From NCBI GenBank assembly GCA_024703855.1, contig CP087965.1, positions 1,000,001 through 1,064,000 on the forward strand: a stretch of 64,000 nt of DNA, in the 5' to 3' direction. This DNA comes from Polaromonas sp. P2-4. GTDB taxonomy: Bacteria; Pseudomonadota; Gammaproteobacteria; Burkholderiales; Burkholderiaceae_C. Shown here piece by piece: positions 1 to 11,000 of the stretch; position 1 is the first letter of the stretch; every line of letters begins with the position of its first letter. Made by a program: the position numbers and the translations under genes. Below the pieces are notes generated by a model. It did no database searches. It saw nothing but the letters and a program-made list of their open reading frames with translations, and was not told the DNA's origin.

Positions 1-80
1 GTCTTTTTGCTCACGCTTGGCTATCTGTATCAGCCTATAGCGGCAGTAACAGCAGGGCAGCTTTCTCTGCTGCCTAGGCT
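1..80. other. Short non-coding stretch downstream of hemY
   Basis: No gene is visible. A weak inverted repeat around 55-75 (GGCAGC pairing with GCTGCC on the minus strand) lies just past the hemY stop. It has no T tract, so I do not call it a terminator. Confidence 0.4.
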
Positions 81-1373
81 TTAAACCTGGGCAGCCCGCT
101 TGTAGGCTTCTGAAGCCGCCGCTGTATCTTCGCGCTGCTCGGCCAGCACCGCCAGGGCGCGCCAGGCGTTGCGGTGCAGCGTAGCGTCCTGCAAGCCCAC
201 GGCGGCCTGCGACAGCAGTTGCCTGGCCTTGCCCCAGAGCTGCCGGTTCAGGCAGGCCATGCCGGCCAGGTACTGGAGATTCGCGTCACGCGGACGGCTG
301 AGCTGCGCGGCTTCAATCCGGGCCAGCCAGGTCGCATCCAGGGAATCAAGACCGGCTTCGAGTGTCACTATCAGTTTGATGCGCAGGTTGTCGCCCATGC
401 TGGAGCCTGGCTGCACCATGTGGTCCCACGCCTGCAGCAGCCACGAGCGGGCCAGACCTGCATCGCCGTGCAGTGCCATCAGGCGCGATGCGGCGTGGAC
501 CACCAGCTCGGGCATGGCGCGTTCCTTTTTCGTCGAGCGACAACCAGGCCTGCTGCAGCTGCGCCGGGTCGCGCGTCATTGAGCAGCTCCAGCGCCAGGC
601 CGCGCACAATGCTTTGCGCTGCGGCCTCCGAAAACGCACGGTGCTTGGCCAGCAGGCGTGCCGTCTCCAGCGCTTGCAATGTTTGCCGCACCTGCCGCGT
701 GGCGCGCAGCTTCATGCGCAGGGCCAGGGTGCGGCGTGCGGCACCCTGCGGCAGCTGGGTCAACCAGTCGAGTGCAGCGTCAGCATCCCGGTCTTCGAGC
801 GCCCAGCGTGCCGCACGAAACTGCACGCCCTCGCGCACTTCCTGCGCGTGGCGCTGGGCCGAACTCACCAGTGCCAGTTGCAGGTGCTGGTCCCGCAAGG
901 CTTTGTTTTGCAGCGCCTGTGCGCTCTCGGCCACCAGCAAATGCGCCAGCGAACGCAGTTGCCTGGAACGGCTCACACTGTGGTCGCCGGCATGGCCGGA
1001 GGGGTCGGCGGCGAGCAAGCCCAGGCTCAACTCCTGCGCCAGCGCGTTCTGCGCCGATTTGGTGGCGCGAATGAAGCGCCCCGCCAGCAAGTGCGCCAGC
1101 GAATCCATGAGAGCGCCGTACATGGCGCGCTCTTTTTGCTGGGCACGCCAGCGTTTGGCCTCTTGAGGCAGTGAAAACAAGGCCGACATGGTGCGCAAGG
1201 CCACATAGAGCAGCATGAACAAGGCGGCCAGCAGCAAAACCAGCAGGTTGAATGAGACATCAACCCGGTGTGGCGGCCAGAAAAGGGTGACCACCGCCTG
1301 GTTGTTGCCCTGCAAACAGGGCCACCGCCACGGCCACGCCAAACAGGGCTAAAAGCCAGAGAGCGGCGCGCAT
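81..1373 (-). CDS. hemY: HemY, haem biosynthesis-associated membrane TPR protein (frameshifted)
   Basis: This is a proteobacterial HemY, an inner-membrane protein with an N-terminal double membrane segment and a C-terminal TPR-like helical region. It is co-transcribed with hemCDX, and its exact biochemical role is unsettled. The ATG at 1373 gives the expected hydrophobic start (MRAALWLLALFGVAVAV), then GNNQAVVTLFWPPHRVDVSFN, the usual HemY signature. The reading is broken three times: an extra base in the CCC run at 1308-1310, a shift near 570-580, and an extra base in the five-base homopolymer near 526-530 (the frame otherwise reads SLDEKERAMPELVVHAA). Total length of about 430 aa is normal for the family. 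The start is 23 bp downstream of hemX, so it is the last gene of the hemCDXY operon. Confidence 0.85.
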
Positions 1374-1396
1374 GATTACCTTTTGCCTTCTGCCCG

Positions 1397-2563
1397 TTAG
1401 CGGCCAGCGGCCGCAGTGGCCAGCGCGGCCAGGGTATCGTCCAGACGGGGCAACTCGCTGGTTTTCAGCTGGCTTTGCACCTGCTGCAACAACTGCGCGG
1501 CCACCTGGGTTTTGCGCGACGCGGGGTCGAAGTATTTGACCAACCAGGCGTTGGCGCTGGCCAGATCGGCGCGCACGGTTTCCGTCTGGCGCGACAACAG
1601 GCCCAGGCGCGCGTTGAGCAGCCTGAGCTTGAGGTTTTCCCGCAGGAAAAACGATTGCTCGGGCGACAGCAGGGCGGCCTCAGGCTGCTCGATGCGACTC
1701 ACGCGCAGCAGCTTGCGGGCTTCCTCACGCAGGTTGTCCAGCGTGCGCTGCGACCAGGCGCTGAGCGCCAGCTTGTCAAACACCAGCAGGGAAGGTTGGG
1801 CAGCCGACGCGCCGGCGAGCGGTGTGGAGGCCGCTGCGTCAGGTGCCGCAGACGTGGAGGTCATGGCGCCGCGTGCAGTGACACCGGCCACCATGGCGTT
1901 GGCCACCGGCAAATCGTCGGCCAGGCGTGACAGCTCGTCGAGTTTGAGCAGCAACACCGGCACATCCGTCAGGCTGGCCGCCTTGATGCGGTCCATGTCC
2001 CGGACAATTGCGCGCTGCAAGGGGTTCAGGCGCGGCTGGGCGGCACGTGACAGGCGCTGCTCGGCGGATGTGAGCGCGGCCAGCAAGGGTTGGGCGCTGC
2101 CGGTGAGCTGTGCCTGCTGCTGGGCCAGGCGTAGCGCAGACTCCACATCGACCACCAGGTTTTCATCGCGTGAGCGCGACAGGCTTTGCATCAGCTCTTC
2201 AAGCTGGGTGCGCTGCAGGCTGACTTCACTGATCCGGGTTTCCTGAATCGCCAGCCTGGCCGACAACTCACGCATGCCCTCCTGGGCCTCGCGCGCCAGG
2301 GTACGTGCCTCGATGGCCTGCGCGCCAGAGTCTGTGCTGCGGCGGGCGAGTTCTTCCTGGATGCTGCCGAGCTTTTGCCATAGCAAACCACTGACAAGCA
2401 AACCGCCTGCGGCGAGTACGACCACCAGCAACGCCCACTTGCGCGGCACCTGCCAAGCGTCTGGCAACACCGGTTGCGCTTGCGCCGGAATCAGCGCGCG
2501 TTCCAGCACCGGCGCGTCGTCGGGCGCGGGGGTTTGGGGCGGGATGGGGTAGCTTTCGCTCAT
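1397..2563 (-). CDS. hemX: HemX, uroporphyrinogen-III C-methyltransferase-like membrane protein
   Basis: Intact 388-aa protein of the HemX family. It has a Pro-rich cytoplasmic N-terminus (residues 1-40), one membrane helix near residues 45-65 (WALLVVVLAAGGLLVSGLLW), and a long coiled-coil-like periplasmic region. Family members are annotated as putative uroporphyrinogen-III C-methyltransferases, but no methyltransferase motif is visible here, and a structural or accessory role in haem synthesis is more likely. The ATG at 2563 overlaps the hemD stop (ATGA), which fixes the start and indicates translational coupling. This is one of the few long genes in the window without a frameshift. Confidence 0.88.
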   Translation of the reverse strand: MSESYPIPPQTPAPDDAPVLERALIPAQAQPVLPDAWQVPRKWALLVVVLAAGGLLVSGLLWQKLGSIQEELARRSTDSGAQAIEARTLAREAQEGMRELSARLAIQETRISEVSLQRTQLEELMQSLSRSRDENLVVDVESALRLAQQQAQLTGSAQPLLAALTSAEQRLSRAAQPRLNPLQRAIVRDMDRIKAASLTDVPVLLLKLDELSRLADDLPVANAMVAGVTARGAMTSTSAAPDAAASTPLAGASAAQPSLLVFDKLALSAWSQRTLDNLREEARKLLRVSRIEQPEAALLSPEQSFFLRENLKLRLLNARLGLLSRQTETVRADLASANAWLVKYFDPASRKTQVAAQLLQQVQSQLKTSELPRLDDTLAALATAAAGR

Positions 2564-3418
2564 GGATAGTGTGATTCTATCGAGCGAACAACCGCCTTGA
2601 TGTCCTTGAGCGCCGGGCGTGACTCCACAACAACACCCCAGCCGGCGGCGCGCAGGGTGTCGGCAATGCGCGGATGCGTGGCCACGGCGCGGGCGCGGCG
2701 CCAGTCCAGCAACGACAAACTGGGCAGGCTGACCAGATTGGCCACCGCTTCCGAACTGCTGAAGAGCCAGACCGAGCCATCGGCGCTGGCCGCTTTTGCG
2801 CGTTGAACCTGCGCTTCGGTCAAGCTGGGGGCGCGGCGCTGGTACACGCCGACAAAATCGACCTGTGCGCCCGCGGCTTCCCATTGGCGGGTAAGCCAGT
2901 CGCGCCCCGGCGAGCCAGCGCCTTCACCTTCGGCACCCAGGCTTTGCCCGCGCACGATCAACACCCGGCGGCCCTGCCAGTCGCGCTGGCCAATGACCTG
3001 CCACAGGGCTTCCGAGTCAAACTGGCTGGCGTCAAGAGCGGGCGCATCAATTTGCCCGGCGGGCACGCCCGCAGCGGCCAGCGCGGCCACGGTGCCCGGA
3101 CCGGGTGCCATGAAGCGCAGCGCAGGCGGTAACGGGTTCGGGGCAGGATTTGCTATTGTATTGATAGCTGCTTGCGCCCGTTCTTCCTGGGCTGGAGCCT
3201 TGTTTTCCTTAAAAAAATGCTCCACAGCATTGCCACTGACAAACATGCAGGCGGCGTAGCGGTCCAGCCTTTGCCAGGCCTGCTTCAGCGCCTGCACATC
3301 GGCCGCGGCCGAGGCGGGGGCAATTTCAATCAGCGGCAAGGCCTCGGCCGCCATGCCGCCTTGCTGCAGCTGCTGTACCCAGTGCAGCGCATCATGCGCG
3401 GGGCCGGGTCACTATCAC
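2560..3418 (-). CDS. hemD: Uroporphyrinogen-III synthase, HemD (one frameshift, embedded repeat)
   Basis: HemD cyclises hydroxymethylbilane to uroporphyrinogen III in tetrapyrrole synthesis. The expected N-terminus VIVTRPAHDALHWVQQLQ is recovered from the GTG at 3418 if one base is removed from the four-base run at 3400-3403. After that the frame is open to 2560. C-terminal motifs such as WLFSSSEAVANL and a THPRIADTLRAAGW-type segment fit the family. Residues encoded by 3149-3200 (ERAQAAINTIAN) come from a dispersed repeat also found in dinB, which lengthens a variable loop. It lies 55 bp after hemC and overlaps hemX by 4 bp. Confidence 0.87.
3149..3200 (+). repeat. Copy 1 of the ATAGCTGCTTGCGCCC repeat, inside hemD
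   Basis: On the + strand it reads TTTGCTATTGTATTGATAGC, then TGCTTGCGCCC and a GGGCTGGAGCC tail. The same layout recurs at 30324, 45280, 47187, 54964 (reverse) and 58907. Here it is translated antisense as ERAQAAINTIAN within HemD without breaking the frame. Confidence 0.85.
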
Positions 3419-3473
3419 GTGGATAGCGCGGATAGCATTGCCAGCGCTGTGGGAGCTCACACCGCCCCCGGCA

Positions 3474-4478
3474 TCAGACAGCGGGCGGGTTGCCGGCCCA
3501 GACGGCCCAGACGGCGCCGCCGGCACGCAGCTGCGCCGCCACCGCCTCGCCCAAAGCCTCGGCCTCGGCAAAGCTGCGCACCACGGCGGTTTGCTGCACC
3601 TGCACCAGCGGGGCCAGCGCCACGCCAGACGGCGCCTCAGCGGTGGCCGGGTCGCCCCAGGCCGCATTCAATTGCATGGCGTGGCCGCTGCCCAGCGTGG
3701 CGGGGCCTTGCGTAAAAGCCGTAAAGGCCGCCAGGGGCATGGAGCAACTGCCGCCCATGGCGCGCGAAACCGTGCGTTCGGCCGTCACGGCCAGCCAGGT
3801 GGGCAAGTGGGCGAGTGTGGCCAGCGCCTCCATCAGGTCAGCGCGGTCAGCCCGTACTTCGATCCCCAAAGCGCCCTGCCCGGCTGCGGGCAGCATCTCC
3901 GTGGGCGCAAAGGCGTTGCGAATGCGCGCCTCCAGACCCAGGCGCTTGAGCCCGGCGGCCGCCAGCACGATGGCCTGGTACTGGCCTTCATCAAGCTTGC
4001 GCAGGCGGGTGTCAAGGTTGCCGCGCAGCGGTTCAATTTTCAGATCGGGCCGCAAGGCCTTGAGCAGCACCAGCCGGCGCAGGCTGGAGGTGCCCACCAC
4101 GGCGCCCTGCGGCAAGTCGGCCAGCGACGCAAACTGGTTGGACACAAAAGCATCGCGCGGGTCTTCGCGCTCCAGCACGCAGGCCAGCGCGAAGCCTTCG
4201 GGCAGGTCCATGGGCACATCCTTGAGCGAATGCACCGCCAGGTCAGCCCGGCCGTCAGTCAGGGCCACTTCCAGTTCCTTGACGAACAGGCCCTTGCCGC
4301 CGACCTTGCTCAAGGAGCGGTCCAGAATCTGGTCACCCAAGGTGGTCATGCCCAGCAGTTCCACCTGCCAACCCAGACGCGATTCGAGCAGGGCCTTGAC
4401 ATGTTCGGCCTGCCACAGCGCCAGGCGGCTTTCGCGCGTGGCGATGACAACTTTTTTAATGCCGACTTTCTCGTTCAT
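3474..4478 (-). CDS. hemC: Porphobilinogen deaminase (hydroxymethylbilane synthase), HemC
   Basis: Intact protein of about 334 aa that condenses four porphobilinogens into hydroxymethylbilane in the cytoplasm. Diagnostic motifs are [15 protein letters not shown] near the N-terminus, the [20 protein letters not shown] segment, GTSSLRR, and [11 protein letters not shown] carrying the cysteine that anchors the dipyrromethane cofactor. I prefer the ATG at 4478 ([17 protein letters not shown]). An in-frame GTG at 4511 would add 11 residues. It is the first gene of hemCDXY and is divergent from ppc with about 100 bp between them, so the promoters must lie there. Confidence 0.95.
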   Translation of the reverse strand: MNEKVGIKKVVIATRESRLALWQAEHVKALLESRLGWQVELLGMTTLGDQILDRSLSKVGGKGLFVKELEVALTDGRADLAVHSLKDVPMDLPEGFALACVLEREDPRDAFVSNQFASLADLPQGAVVGTSSLRRLVLLKALRPDLKIEPLRGNLDTRLRKLDEGQYQAIVLAAAGLKRLGLEARIRNAFAPTEMLPAAGQGALGIEVRADRADLMEALATLAHLPTWLAVTAERTVSRAMGGSCSMPLAAFTAFTQGPATLGSGHAMQLNAAWGDPATAEAPSGVALAPLVQVQQTAVVRSFAEAEALGEAVAAQLRAGGAVWAVWAGNPPAV

Positions 4479-4581
4479 GGCTTTTTTGACGGTTTGAAAC
4501 GCTGCAGACACTCGTAACCTATTTGTAATCCAGGTGGGAAGTGAATGCTAGCATGTGAGGCTTAAAAACCAGAGGGTCCAG

Positions 4582-7541
4582 ATGGTCACTTCCCGCGCGC
4601 CAAGCAAGTCACGGCTAAGGTCAACGAGAACGTCAAAGAGAACGCTACCGACAAGGTGTCCGGGCGGGCCAGGGACAACGAACGCCCCCTGGTGGAAGAC
4701 ATCCGCCTGCTGGGCCGCATCCTGGGCGATGTGATTCGCGAGCAGGAAGGCGTGGCCGCCTACGAGCTGATTGAGCAGATACGCAAGCTCTCGGTGGCTT
4801 TTAGGCGCGATGCCGACCAGGAAGCCGACAAGGCGCTGAAGAAATTGCTCAAGGGCCTGTCGGGTGACCAGACCGTCAGCGTGATCCGCGCCTTCACCTA
4901 CTTCAGCCATCTGGCCAACCTGGCCGAAGACCGCCACCACATCCGCCGCCGCGCCATTCATGAACGTGCCGGTGACACCCAGGAAGGCAGCATCGAAGTG
5001 GCGCTGGCCTGCTTGCGCTGGGCGGGCATAGCGCCTAAAACCATCGCCAACACGCTGGCCCACAGTTTTGTCTCGCCGGTGCTCACCGCCCACCCGACCG
5101 AAGTCCAGCGCAAAAGCATTCTGGATGCCGAACGCGACATTGCCCAGCTGCTGACGGCACGCGATGACATCAAGGCGCTGGCGCGCGCCCTCAACGCCGC
5201 CAAAGACGCGCTGACGCCGCGCGAGCTGGCCGCCAACGAAGCGCAGTTGCGCGCCCGCGTGATGCAGCTGTGGCAAACCCGGCTGCTGCGCTTTTCCAAG
5301 CTCACGGTGGCCGACGAAATCGAAAACGCGCTGAGCTACTACGAGGCCACCTTTCTGCGCGAAATCCCCAAGATTTACGCCAACCTGGAGCGCGAACTGG
5401 GCAACCAGCCGGTGCACAGCTTTTTGCGCATGGGCCAGTGGATAGGCGGCGACCGCGACGGCAACCCCAACGTCAGCGCCGAGACGCTGAACTACGCGCT
5501 GCGCCGGCAAGCCGACGTGGCGCTGCGCCACTACCTGACCGAGGTGCACTTTTTGGGCGGTGAGCTGTCGCTGTCGGCCATGCTGGTGGACTTCAGTGCC
5601 GACATGCGGCTGCTTGCCGAAAGCTCACCTGACACCAATGAACACCGCAAGGACGAGCCCTATCGCCGCGCCCTGACCGGCGTATATGCACGGCTGGCCG
5701 CCACGCTGAAGGAACTGACCGGCGGTGAGGCCGCGCGCCATGCCGTGGCACCGCAAAACGCCTATGTACGGTCCGAAGATTTTCTGGCCGACCTGCGCAC
5801 GATTGAAGCCTCGCTCAAGTCCCACCACAGTGAAGCCTTGATTGCGCAGCGCCTGCACCCGCTGATTCGCGCGGTGGAGGTGTTTGGCTTTCACCTGGCC
5901 ACTGTCGATTTGCGCCAGAGTTCCGACAAGCATGAAGAAGTGGTGGCCGAGCTGCTGGCCGTGGCACGCATCGAACCGCAATACGCCAGCCTCGACGAAG
6001 CCGCCAAGCGCGCACTGCTGATTCGCCTGCTCAACGACGCAAGGCCTTTACGTGTCATCGGCACGAGCTACTCAGCCCACGCCCAAAGCGAGTTGGCCAT
6101 TTTGAAGCCGCACGCACGGCGCGCGCACGTTTTGGCAAGGAAGCCATACGCCACTACATCATCAGCCACACCGAAACCGTGAGCGACTTGCTGGAAGTGC
6201 TGCTGCTGCAAAAAGAAGTGGGCCTGATGCATGGCATCCTCGAGGACCCCCACGCTAGTCACTCCGTGTACGGCGCTGCCCCCCGAGGGGGCGGTCGCGC
6301 CTTGGGGCGGCCCGGCGACGCGACGGACAACGGTGCCACCAACGACCTGATCGTGGTGCCGCTGTTCGAAACCATTGAAGACCTGCGCAATGCCGCGCCC
6401 ATCATGCGCGAGTTTTACGCTTTGCCGGGCATTGCCCAACTGGTCAAGCGCAGCGGCGCCGAGCAGGACATCATGCTGGGTTATTCCGACAGCAACAAGG
6501 ACGGCGGCATCTTCACCAGCAACTGGGAGCTGTACCGCGCCGAGATCGCGCTGGTGGAGCTGTTTGACGAGCTGGCCAACTCGCACAACATCCAGCTCAG
6601 AATGTTCCATGGCCGCGGCGGCACTGTCGGCCGCGGCGGCGGCCCGAGCTACGAGGCCATTCTGGCGCAGCCACCTGGCACGGTGCGCGGGCAGATCCGC
6701 CTGACCGAACAAGGCGAAGTTATCGGCTCCAAATACGCCAACCCCGAAATCGGTCGGCGCAACCTGGAAACCCTGGTGGCCGCCACGCTCGAAGCCACCC
6801 TGCTGCAGCCGACCAAACCGGCGACCAAAGCCTTTTGCAAACTGCCGCCGAGCTGTCTCAAGCCAGCATGGCGGCTTACCGCGCGCTGGTGTATGAAACC
6901 CCCGGTTTCACCTGAATATTTTTTCAGCGCCACGCCGATTCATGCGAAATTGCCGAACTCAACATCGGCTCACGCCCGGCCTCGCGCAAGGCTTCCCAAA
7001 AAATCGAAGACCTGCGTGCCATTCCCTGGGGTTTCAGCTGGGGCCAGTGCCGCCTGACCCTGCCCGGCTGGTACGGCTTTGGTTCGGCGATCGAGCAGAT
7101 GCTGGGCCAGGGCGGCACGCCTGCCAGCCGCAAAGACGCGCTGACGCTGCTGCAAAAAATGTACAAACAGTGGCCCTTCTTTCGCACCCTGCTGAGCAAT
7201 ATGGACATGGTGCTGGCCAAAAGCGATCTGGCGCTGGCGTCGCGTTATGCCGAGCTGGTCAGCGATGCGCGTTTGCGCAAAAGATCTTCACGGCCATCGA
7301 GGCCGAGTGGCACCGCACGGCGGAAGCCCTGGTGCTGATCACCGGCGAAAAGCAGCGCCTGGCCGGCAACGCCGCACTGCAGCGCTCGATTCGCCACCGC
7401 TTCCCCTATATTGATCCCTTGCACCATTTGCAGGTTGAACTGGTGCGGCGTTACCGCGCAGGCCAGGCCGACGAGAAGGTGCAGCGCGGCATTCATATTT
7501 CGATCAACGGCATTGCGGCCGGCTTGCGCAATACAGGCTGA
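4582..7541 (+). CDS. ppc: Phosphoenolpyruvate carboxylase (frameshifted, with an in-frame repeat insertion)
   Basis: PEPC converts PEP and bicarbonate to oxaloacetate to refill the TCA cycle. Clear motifs are the catalytic [11 protein letters not shown] (near 5089-5120), [20 protein letters not shown] and [15 protein letters not shown] Ser/Arg/Lys-rich N-terminal tail from ATG 4582 needs one frame correction before 4656. The core frame breaks near 6103 (TTTT where the homology requires TTTTT), again near 6835 and 6935, and near 7280. Between LEDP and [15 protein letters not shown] the protein has about 24 extra residues ([20 protein letters not shown] region) encoded by a GC-rich dispersed repeat. 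The stop is at 7539-7541. The gene is homologous over its full length, so I treat the breaks as probable sequencing errors. Confidence 0.9.
6247..6320 (+). repeat. GC-rich CCCCCACGCT...GGGGCGGCCCGGCG repeat, copy 1, in frame in ppc
   Basis: The element begins CCCCCACGCTAGTCACT, contains the palindrome GCCCCCCGAGGGGGC and ends GGGGCGGCCCGGCG. It matches 11416-11496 and the reverse complement of 35278-35360. It adds residues absent from PEPCs I know, without stopping translation. Confidence 0.85.
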
Positions 7542-7552
7542 TTCTTGAGCGG

Positions 7553-7580
7553 TACTCGTCAGCAACTGACGAGTACCTAT
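7553..7580 (+). terminator. Hairpin downstream of ppc
   Basis: GGTACTCGTCAG and CTGACGAGTACC form a perfect 12-bp stem with a 3-nt loop 12 bp after the ppc stop. No U tract follows, so this may be a Rho-assisted terminator or an RNA-stability hairpin. The stretch from there to 7788 shows no gene. Confidence 0.55.
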
Positions 7581-7788
7581 CAGCCCTGCCCAGCGCCTCC
7601 AACTTGAGTCTGGAAGGCTTGAGGCCATTGATGAAGAAGCGCATACTGTAAAACTTGTCCTAGACGAACTCCAGCGTCTTCCGATGGCATCGCGAGGCGC
7701 CGGTGCGTAGGATGGTGTTAGCCACGGAACATACGCGGGTATCCCCGTTGCGCGTTGTTAGATATGCTTATCCCCGGAGCGCAAAATC

Positions 7789-8013
7789 ATGACAACCCTT
7801 GAGATCATGGCCGATCCATCATCGGCCAGCCGCACTGATTTTGTATCGGCAGACGCCGCAGACCTTGCGTCTCACATGAACCACTGCGCCAGCTCGCGCA
7901 GCCGTTTCTTTGCCCTGCATTCGGCGCTTCAATCCGCCCATTCCCTGGTTTGCCCACGCATTGTCACGGTCGCGGCACTGGTAGCAATGTGCCTCGTTCT
8001 GCTTGCTATATAG
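7789..8013 (+). CDS. Small hypothetical protein with hydrophobic C-terminus
   Basis: A 74-aa ORF that I do not recognise. The first 50 residues are polar. The last 18 (RIVTVAALVAMCLVLLAI) form one plausible membrane helix running to the stop, as in tail-anchored or small inner-membrane proteins. A weak GGAG lies about 12 bp before the ATG. It ends 9 bp before the GTG of the glucan synthase and may be co-transcribed with it. It could also be a chance ORF. Confidence 0.4.
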   Translation: MTTLEIMADPSSASRTDFVSADAADLASHMNHCASSRSRFFALHSALQSAHSLVCPRIVTVAALVAMCLVLLAI

Positions 8014-8022
8014 CCTGAACGC

Positions 8023-11000
8023 GTGAATACGGCGGTCATCAACCGGCTGGATAGCTTAAGTCCCTACGCTAGGCAAACACTTCTCACCCCGCAGGGTGAG
8101 ATACAACAACCGATACGTGCCGAGCTCTTCGGCGTTCAGCGTTTTGAGCAGCATGGCCGCAGTCTGGCCGCGGCCCAGACCGTCCGGCCAACTGGCAGCG
8201 CTGATCGCGACCCGTCTTTTTTCCGCGCCTGCAGGAAAACATAGCCGCACTTCGCCAAGCCTACGACTACATTGCCCTCACGTCCCAAAGCGGCCATTAC
8301 GTCACGCCTGCGGCTGAATGGCTGCTCGACAACTTCCACCTGATTGAGGCGCAGCTTCAGCAAATCCAGGACGGTGTACCTCACCGCTACTACGCCGACC
8401 TGCCCAAGCTGGCAGATAAGCCGCTGGAGGGCCTGCCGCGCGTCTACGGCATTGCCTGGGCTTATGTGGCGCACACCGACAGCGTGCTTGACCCGGTGCT
8501 TTTCACGGCTTTCCTGCATGCCTACCAGGAGGTCAGCGAACTCAATCTGGGTGAGCTCTGGGCTTTGCCGACCACCTTGCGCGTGGTGCTGCTGGAAAAC
8601 CTGCGCCGCATGGCCGACCGGATTGCCCTGCAACAAGGTCGCGCGGGAAGTCGCTCACGCCGTCTGGGATTCAGCGGATGCCCTCAGCCTGCAAGACCTT
8701 GATGCCTTGCACAAACACATGCAAGACCATGGCCTTGAGCGCAGCTACCTGACGCAGCTTTGGCAGCGAATGCCTGCTGAGCGCGTTGAGCCGGCCACAC
8801 CTGCCTCCACGGCTGCTCGCTGGACCGAACAACACTGCCCGGATGCCCTGGCGTTGATCGCTGAGGGGCAAATCGTCCAGGTCGCGGCCAACCTCACCGT
8901 CAGCAACATCATCACCACGCTGCGGCTGATCGGACAGGTCGAGTGGGCTGAACTGATTGAGCCCGTCAGCCACTCCCTGCAGGTGTTGCGCCGCCTGCCC
9001 AGCTTTTCCAGAGAAAGCGAGATGACGCGCCAACAGATCACGCGCGCCATGGAAAGGCTGTCCCAGCAAAGCGGCAAGTCGGAGCGAGCGGTCGCCGAAG
9101 CCGTACTGGCGGCAGCCAGGCAGCCCAACAACTCCCTGGTGGCGCGAACGGCAGGCTTCCACCTGCTGGGGCTGGGTCGTCCGATGCTGGAAGCGGCGCT
9201 GCGCCCAACCGATACACCGCTCAAACCACGGCCCCGCGCACGGACTCCCCGCCCCTGGCGTCTGCCTGTGTATGCGGCGGTCTGGACGGCGGGCACGGTG
9301 GCCGCGCTTTGGTGGGCCGTGCATCCGCTTGCCGCCCTGCACTGGACAAGTCGGGTGGCGGTGTTCCTGATGGCCTGGCCCGCCTCCGAAGCGGTTGCCT
9401 CACTGATTCATCGCCTGATTGCGGAGTCCACCCGTATACAGCCACTGGCCCGTCTTGACTTCACTGCGGGCATTCCGGCTGAACACCGCGTGCTGGTGGT
9501 TATTCCTTCCATGCTCAGCTCGGCAGCCTCCAACAGCGAACTCGTGCACCGCCTCGGCCTGCATTGGCTGGCCAGCCGCGAAACCCACGCCCAATTTGCC
9601 CTGCTGACGGACTGGGCTGATGCTGACACCCAAACCCTTGCTTCGGACCAAGCCTTGCTCGATGACGCCGTGGCGCAGTTACGTGCGCTCAATCGTACTT
9701 ACCCGGCAGCCGCCGGCGCGCCCTCCCGTTTTGTACTGCTGCACCGCTCGCGCACCTGGTCAGCGACCGAGCGCCGATGGATAGGCTGGGAGCGCAAACG
9801 CGGCAAGCTCGAAATGCTGCTGCGGCAACTGGCCGAGGGTTCTGCGTCGGCGTTTGTGCCCGACAGCACGGTGAACCCCGACATGCGCCTGGCCGAAGGC
9901 ATACGCTACGTGCTCACGCTGGACAGCGACACCACTTTGCCGGCGGGCTCGCTGCGAGAGCTGGTGTCGATTGCCGCCCATCCCCTGAATACACCGCACA
10001 TCGACCGCAAAACCCGCCGCGTTACTGCAGGCTACGGCATTTTGCAACCGCAGGTGGTGACGCCGCTGTCGGCGCAGCACGAGCGCTCGCCGTTTCATGC
10101 GATGTTTGCAGGCCAGTGCGGGCTGGACCCCTACAGCAGCGGCACTTCCGACCTTTACCAGGATGTGTTTGGCATGGGCAGCTTCACCGGCAAAGGGCTG
10201 CTCCATGTGGCGGCCGTTCATGCTGCGCTGGGCAGCCGTCTGCCCGAAGATGCCGTGTTAAGCCACGACTTGCTCGAAGGCAGCATTGCACGCTGTGGCT
10301 ATGTGGGCGACGTGGTGCTGATGGAAGACCATCCCCACCACGCCGGCGTGGCGGCATCACGCGTTCATCGCTGGACACGGGGTGACTGGCAGTTGCTGCC
10401 TCTGATGTGGCGCGCCCGACACTTCGGCATTGACGCGCTGGGCTTGTGGCGCATGGCGGACAACCTGCGACGATCGCTCATCGCGCCGGCTTCCCTTGTG
10501 CTGCTGGTAGGGGTGGTTTTCACGGGTGCCCTGCCCTTGTTGACGGCACTGGCATTTACCCTCAGCGCTTTCCTGGCGGGACCGTTGATGGCCGCGCTGG
10601 CGAGTTTGGTACCCACGCGCCGTGGCATTGCATGGCAGCATTTTTTCAATGCCGGCTTGCGCGATGTGCTGCGCAGTAGCGTGGCAAGCGCTTGGCAATT
10701 CAGCCAGCTTTTTGTGCAGGCCGGGCTGATGTTTGATGCGATGGCGCGTGCCCTCTGGCGCATGTTATTGAGCCGCAAGCACCTGCTTGAATGGACAACG
10801 GCCGCGCAGGCACAGGCGTCAGCAAAATACACCCTGAGCGCTTTTTCGCCAAGCATGCGGCGGCATCCATTTTTTGCCTGGGACTGGCACTTGCCGCCTG
10901 CTGGAGCCCGCATCCCTGGGCCGGGCCGGCAATTTTTCTGTTGTGGGCGCTGGCACCCCTCGCCGCCTGGTGGGCCAGCCAACCGGCAGCACGCTCAGCC

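Noticed and set aside
3438..4517. 359-codon open frame antisense to hemC
   Set aside because: It mirrors the codon pattern of an intact, well-conserved hemC and encodes low-complexity Gly/Gln/Arg-rich sequence. GC-rich genes routinely give such shadows.
4523..4554. sigma70 promoter for ppc (TTGTAA ... TAGCAT)
   Set aside because: The spacer is 20 bp, longer than the 16-18 bp normally functional, so I do not call it.
4548..5549. 333-codon open frame antisense to ppc
   Set aside because: It overlaps the conserved PEPC N-terminal half and has no homology pattern of its own.
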